Assembly (NCBI GenBank): GCA_003647095.1
Contig: QMME01000006.1
Location: forward strand, 1-28,718
Length of the DNA stretch: 28,718 nt
Origin: Deltaproteobacteria bacterium
Lineage (GTDB): Bacteria > Myxococcota > B64-G9
Reading direction: 5' to 3'
Under the pieces are notes generated by a model. It saw only the letters and a list, made by a program, of their open reading frames with translations. It was not told where the DNA came from and did not search any database. Within the stretch, counting starts at the first letter, position 1; every line of letters begins with the position of its first letter. The position numbers were made by a program, and so were the translations under genes. Shown here in pieces: positions 23,472 to 28,718 of the stretch.

Positions 23472-23589
23472 TCATGCCTGAGCGTGCCTGAGGTCCCGGA
23501 TACCGTGCTCACCGCCGTAGCGCTCGATCTGGTCGCGGTGAATGTGCAACACCTCGCTGAGATTCAGGAAAAGGGGGGCCAAGGATCAT
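23472..23589 (-). pseudogene. doc: Broken Doc-type (Fic-fold) toxin gene
   Basis: In the minus strand, 23472-23570 encode FLNLSEVLHIHRDQIERYGG followed by EHGIRDL, which matches the N-terminus of Doc/death-on-curing toxins. The natural start would be the ATG at 23589 overlapping the antitoxin stop (ATGA). From there a run of six Cs puts the reading frame out by one base; with five Cs it would read straight into the Doc sequence. After GIRDL the homology ends near 23490 and a stop follows at 23472. The catalytic HxFxDGN motif is nowhere downstream. The gene thus has one frameshift and a lost C-terminal three-quarters. Intact Doc phosphorylates EF-Tu in phage P1. Confidence 0.75.
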
Positions 23590-23813
23590 TCCGCGAGGTG
23601 CTTGAGGGCACGACCGTATTTCCGGTTCACCTTATTGAGGGCCTTCTCGAACTTTTTCTGGTGCTCGGCGTCACGGACCGGGGAGACGACCAGAACCTGC
23701 CCGTCGGTGGAGATCTCGAGCGGAGTGTACGCATCGATCTTGAGCAACTCCAGTATCGGCCTGTCGATGACGAGCGCCAGGCTGTTGCCGTGTTTCGTCA
23801 GACGCTTGACCAT
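23586..23813 (-). CDS. AbrB/MazE-type antitoxin
   Basis: 75 residues with GAAGGAG upstream of the ATG. The swapped-hairpin AbrB/SpoVT DNA-binding fold is visible in 'VKRLTKHGNSLALVIDRPIL' and 'PLEISTDGQVLVVSPV' (residues 2-46). A basic helical tail (47-75) is the likely toxin-neutralising part. The stop overlaps the start of the broken doc gene. A good promoter with a palindrome across its -10 lies directly upstream, as expected for autoregulation. The toxin is no longer intact, so this looks like an orphan antitoxin. Base composition upstream is clearly more AT-rich than the rest of the window. Confidence 0.88.
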   Translation of the reverse strand: MVKRLTKHGNSLALVIDRPILELLKIDAYTPLEISTDGQVLVVSPVRDAEHQKKFEKALNKVNRKYGRALKHLAE

Positions 23814-23845
23814 GAGAACTCCTTCGTTATCGGCGTTTTTCGTAA

Positions 23846-23878
23846 ATACAATGTATCACCGGAAGCCGTCGCTGTCAA
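23846..23878 (-). promoter_or_regulatory. Antitoxin promoter with overlapping operator
   Basis: On the minus strand, TTGACA (23873-23878), a 17-nt spacer and TACATT (23850-23855) make a near-consensus sigma70 promoter. ATACATTGTAT (23846-23856) is a perfect 5+1+5 palindrome covering the -10, a natural autorepressor site for the AbrB-type product. Transcription would start about 30 nt before the antitoxin ATG. Confidence 0.7.
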
Positions 23879-23902
23879 CATAGGCTCCGAAACGGCGAAA
23901 CG

Positions 23903-23914
23903 GCGGGGACAGGC
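23903..23914 (+). repeat. Inverted repeat, left arm
   Basis: GCGGGGACAGGC is perfectly complementary to the right arm at 24057-24068. The pair encloses 142 bp of AT-richer sequence (166 bp in all). GGGGAC occurs twice more nearby, at 23348-23353 and 23425-23430. The arrangement resembles REP/MITE-type small elements, but no transposase is present in the window. Confidence 0.6.
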
Positions 23915-24056
23915 CCACCATAAAGATCTTATATTCCCGCCAGTTGCCTGGTGCGATGTCCTGGTCGTCTTGTATTTGCGAACAATATCGTATGGTTGCG
24001 TAAAACGAGCGGCCTCCTGGCGTGCAGCCTTTTGATATTTATGCTTTTTCATCGGT

Positions 24057-24068
24057 GCCTGTCCCCGC
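24057..24068 (-). repeat. Inverted repeat, right arm
   Basis: GCCTGTCCCCGC, the perfect reverse complement of 23903-23914. It is itself flanked by GGTGC and GCACC, which could fold it into a short local hairpin. Confidence 0.6.
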
Positions 24069-24149
24069 ACCTGTGTCCAGCAGTTGGCGCAACGGCTGCC
24101 CGGGGGGTTCCGATCTGCTTGCCAGCACGCGGGGGCCATGTTATTGGCG

Positions 24150-24180
24150 CCTTTCCGGGCCAGGAAGGGCCCGGGAAAGG
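24150..24180 (+). promoter_or_regulatory. Hairpin that would occlude the peptidase ribosome-binding site
   Basis: CCTTTCC-GGGCC (24150-24161) pairs with GGCCC-G-GGAAAGG (24168-24180), giving 12 bp with one bulged G and a 6-nt loop. The 3' arm contains the AAAGG that serves as Shine-Dalgarno for the ATG at 24188. Such a structure would reduce translation unless opened. The fold is read by eye, and the regulatory role is inference. Confidence 0.5.
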
Positions 24181-24187
24181 GCGAGAC

Positions 24188-25900
24188 ATGAACAGGCTTA
24201 TCGGAATGGTGGTGGCGGCGCTAGTCGTGGTCCCGGCAACGGGGTCCCGGCCGGCCGCGGCCTGCACCAATTTCCTGGTCAGCCGCGGCGCCAGCGCCGA
24301 CGGCTCGACGATGATCTCCTACGCGGCCGATTCGCACGAGCTGTACGGAGAGCTGGTGATCCTGCCGGCGGCCGATTATCCCCCCGGGACCATGGTGACC
24401 GTGTACGAGTGGGACACCGGCAAGCGCCTGAGCGAGATTCCCCAGGTGCGCCACACCTGGCGGGTGGTGGGGCACATCAACGAGCACCAGGTGTCCATCG
24501 GCGAGACCACCTGGGGGGGGCGCAAGGAGCTGCAGGGCAGCGGCAAGATCGACTACGGCAGCCTGATGTTCCTGGCCCTGCAGCGGGCCCGCACCGCCCG
24601 GGAGGCGATCGGGGTGATAACCTCGCTGGTGGACAAGTACGGCTACGCCAGCAGCGGCGAGACCCTGTCGGTGGCCGATCCCCGCGAGGCCTGGCTGCTG
24701 GAGATCATCGGCAAGGGCAAGCAGGATCCCGGCGCGGTATGGGTGGCCTGCCGGGTCCCCGACGGCTACGTCTCCGCCCACGCCAACCAGGCCCGCATCC
24801 GCAAGTTTCTCAAGCGGCGCGACACCACCTGCCGGTGGTCGAAAGACGTGATCTCCTTCGCCCGCCGGCAGGGCTACTTCCAGGGCCGGGACTCGGAGTT
24901 CAGCTTCGCCGACGCCTACGCCCCGCTCGACTTCACCGCCCTGCGCATCTGCGAGGCCCGGGTATGGAGCTTCTTCCGCCGGGTGGCCCCCCGGCGGGCC
25001 GGCCGCTACCTGAAGTACGTGATGGGCGACTCGCAGGCACCGCGCCTGCCGCCGTGGATCCGGCCCGAGCACAAGCTCACCGTGCAGGAGATGATGCAGC
25101 TGATGCGCGATCACTTCGAGGACTCCCCCATGGATCTCCACCGGGGAGTGGGGGCGGGTCCCTACCAGCTGCCCTACCGCTGGCGGCCGCTGACCTGGAA
25201 GGTCGACGGCCAGGAGTACTTCAACGAGCGGGCCACCTCCACCCAGCAGACGGGCTTTTCCTTCATCGCCCAGATGCGTGCCCAGATGCCCGGCGACATC
25301 GGCGGGGTGCTCTGGTTCGGGGTCGACGATACCGCGAGCACCGTCTACCTGCCCATGTACGCCGGCATCCGCCACGCCCCGCGACCCTTTGCCCCCGGCA
25401 CCGCCGACTTCGAGCACTTCAGCTGGGACTCGGCTTTCTGGGTGTTCAACGCCGTGGCCAACCTGGCCTACGGCCGCTACCGAGACATGATCGAGGACAT
25501 CCGCGTGGTGCAGCGGCAGCTGGAAGGCGGCCTGCTGGCCCGCCAGGCCGAGGTGGAGCGGGCGGCCCTGGCACTTCACCGCCAGGCCCCGGGCCTGGCC
25601 CGCGACTACCTCACCCGCTACCTCGACGAGCAGGCCGGGCTGGTGCTGGAGCGCTGGCGCCGGCTCTGGCAGGAGCTGTTCGTGAAGTACCTCGATGGCA
25701 ACGTGCGCGACGAGCTGGGCAAGGTCACCCACCCCGGTTACCCGGAAGCCTGGTACCGGCGCATCGTCAAGGAACGCGGCCAGCACTACCGGGTGCGCCA
25801 GCTGCCGGAAGAAAAGCTGCGCCAGCAGCAGCAAAAGCAGAAGCAGAAAAAACAGCGTCCGGCCGGCTGTCCCCCCTGCCAGCCGGCACAGTCGCACTAG
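24188..25900 (+). CDS. Secreted C69-family peptidase (dipeptidase-like Ntn-hydrolase)
   Basis: 570 residues. A signal peptide ends at RPAAA, exposing C26 (CTNFLVSRGASADGS), the N-terminal nucleophile of family C69 (PepD-like) peptidases. The family blocks follow: YEWDTGKRLSEIPQV, VSIGETTWGGRKEL, SSGETLSVADPREAWLLEIIG and VPDGYVSAHANQARIR. The second half carries 'STQQTGFSFIAQMRAQMP' and a helical region, and ends in a Gln/Lys-rich tail (KLRQQQQKQKQKKQ) plus CPPC. Because the mature protein would start with the nucleophile, export and activation may be one step. It probably cleaves small peptides in the periplasm. A strong hairpin overlaps its ribosome-binding site. Downstream is clpB on the same strand. 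Confidence 0.9.
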   Translation: MNRLIGMVVAALVVVPATGSRPAAACTNFLVSRGASADGSTMISYAADSHELYGELVILPAADYPPGTMVTVYEWDTGKRLSEIPQVRHTWRVVGHINEHQVSIGETTWGGRKELQGSGKIDYGSLMFLALQRARTAREAIGVITSLVDKYGYASSGETLSVADPREAWLLEIIGKGKQDPGAVWVACRVPDGYVSAHANQARIRKFLKRRDTTCRWSKDVISFARRQGYFQGRDSEFSFADAYAPLDFTALRICEARVWSFFRRVAPRRAGRYLKYVMGDSQAPRLPPWIRPEHKLTVQEMMQLMRDHFEDSPMDLHRGVGAGPYQLPYRWRPLTWKVDGQEYFNERATSTQQTGFSFIAQMRAQMPGDIGGVLWFGVDDTASTVYLPMYAGIRHAPRPFAPGTADFEHFSWDSAFWVFNAVANLAYGRYRDMIEDIRVVQRQLEGGLLARQAEVERAALALHRQAPGLARDYLTRYLDEQAGLVLERWRRLWQELFVKYLDGNVRDELGKVTHPGYPEAWYRRIVKERGQHYRVRQLPEEKLRQQQQKQKQKKQRPAGCPPCQPAQSH

Positions 25901-25903
25901 CTG

Positions 25904-25919
25904 CCCGCCGCCGGGCGGG
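25904..25919 (+). terminator. GC-rich hairpin after the C69 peptidase gene
   Basis: CCCGCC (25904-25909) and GGCGGG (25914-25919) form a 6-bp stem with a 4-nt loop starting 4 bp after the stop codon. There is no T tract. It may help end transcription before the clpB promoter region. Confidence 0.35.
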
Positions 25920-26049
25920 GCCTGGCCGCTGCAGTCGCAGTGCCCGGCCGAAGGGCAATGATGACAGCCGCGGCCGCCCGCCCGCTGCCGGCGAACTGAA
26001 GGCCCCCCGCCGCTCCCGCTGGTTGGTGGTGACGACCCCGCCATCGCGG

Positions 26050-26077
26050 TTGACACGGCGCATCCAGTGCACATCTT
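26050..26077 (+). promoter_or_regulatory. Candidate clpB promoter
   Basis: TTGACA (26050-26055) is a perfect -35. A 16-nt spacer leads to CATCTT (26072-26077), only 3/6 for a sigma70 -10. It lies about 45 bp before the TTG start codon. I see no CIRCE inverted repeat and no convincing sigma32 (CTTGAA / CCCCAT) pair, so heat control, if present, is by another route. Confidence 0.4.
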
Positions 26078-26122
26078 TTTCTTGTAAGGATGAAAGAGCG
26101 CGGGACCATGGAGGGATGAAAA

Positions 26123-28705
<2,583 letters not shown>

Positions 28706-28718
28706 ACCAGGAGCTTCC

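Larger units (their letters stand above)
23879..24187. other. Intergenic, AT-richer spacer without a supported gene
   Basis: This stretch separates the antitoxin promoter from the C69 peptidase gene. It holds an inverted repeat pair (23903-23914 and 24057-24068), an AT-rich core, and a strong hairpin before the next start. A minus-strand frame beginning MKKHKYQKAARQEA at 24052 runs to 23798 and overlaps the antitoxin start. It has no ribosome-binding site, and I do not call it a gene. Confidence 0.6.

Noticed and set aside
23291..23491. Short plus-strand frame beside the PilZ gene
   Set aside because: Crosses the tandem 11-bp repeat and the broken doc region; no motif and no start signal.
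23798..24052. Possible small minus-strand gene starting MKKHKYQKAARQEA
   Set aside because: No ribosome-binding site, runs through the antitoxin promoter and overlaps its start, no family. It could be a relic of an inserted element.

Overview
This is a very GC-rich, gene-dense bacterial chromosome segment with no rRNA or tRNA gene that I could see. The best taxonomic guess is a Myxococcota-like or other former deltaproteobacterial lineage. That is an inference from the gene set: a receptor-type Ser/Thr kinase with an HRDVSPSN catalytic loop and PEGA repeats, a two-TM HAMP protein, a PilZ protein, a degenerate receiver-GGDEF protein, a cysteine-rich small lipoprotein, many outer-membrane proteins and lipoproteins, and an Aquifex-type aconitase.

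Layout, left to right. (1) 1-693: C-terminal part of a Slt70-like lytic transglycosylase. (2) 797-1918, minus strand: iron-type alcohol dehydrogenase, with a 7-bp-arm palindrome in the divergent intergenic region. (3) 2058-7313: four tightly packed genes, namely an exported protein with invasin-like repeats and a C-terminal beta-barrel, a TIG-like lipoprotein, an exported protein of unknown function, and an SLC12-type cation-chloride/amino-acid transporter. (4) 7314-7547: a repeat-containing spacer. (5) 7548-9694: response regulator and glycerol kinase. (6) 9713-13119: PEGA-repeat kinase, a signal-peptidase-I-fold protein that lacks both catalytic residues, and an FMN reductase. (7) 13408-16886, minus strand: FadL-type porin then aconitase, with hairpins between and after them. 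(8) 16987-18543: an ECF sigma factor, zinc-finger anti-sigma and Spy/CpxP-like protein cassette. (9) 18550-23288: two lipoproteins, the HAMP protein, the degenerate receiver-GGDEF protein, uridine kinase, an OmpA-type lipoprotein with a coiled coil, and a PilZ protein. (10) 23340-24070: an AT-richer island carrying an AbrB/MazE-type antitoxin, a broken Doc toxin gene, and GGGGAC-containing inverted repeats. (11) 24188-28705: secreted C69-family peptidase and ClpB.

Most genes fall into envelope maintenance (transglycosylase, OmpA lipoprotein, FadL, sigma/anti-sigma/Spy), signalling, and core metabolism or proteostasis (aconitase, glycerol kinase, uridine kinase, ClpB). The least ordinary items are the catalytically incomplete signal peptidase beside a PEGA kinase, the signalling protein with two degenerate domains, the exported-protein/transporter operon, the decayed toxin-antitoxin island, and a hairpin that would bury the Shine-Dalgarno sequence of the C69 peptidase gene. 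I found no CRISPR array, prophage, complete insertion sequence or convincing defence system.
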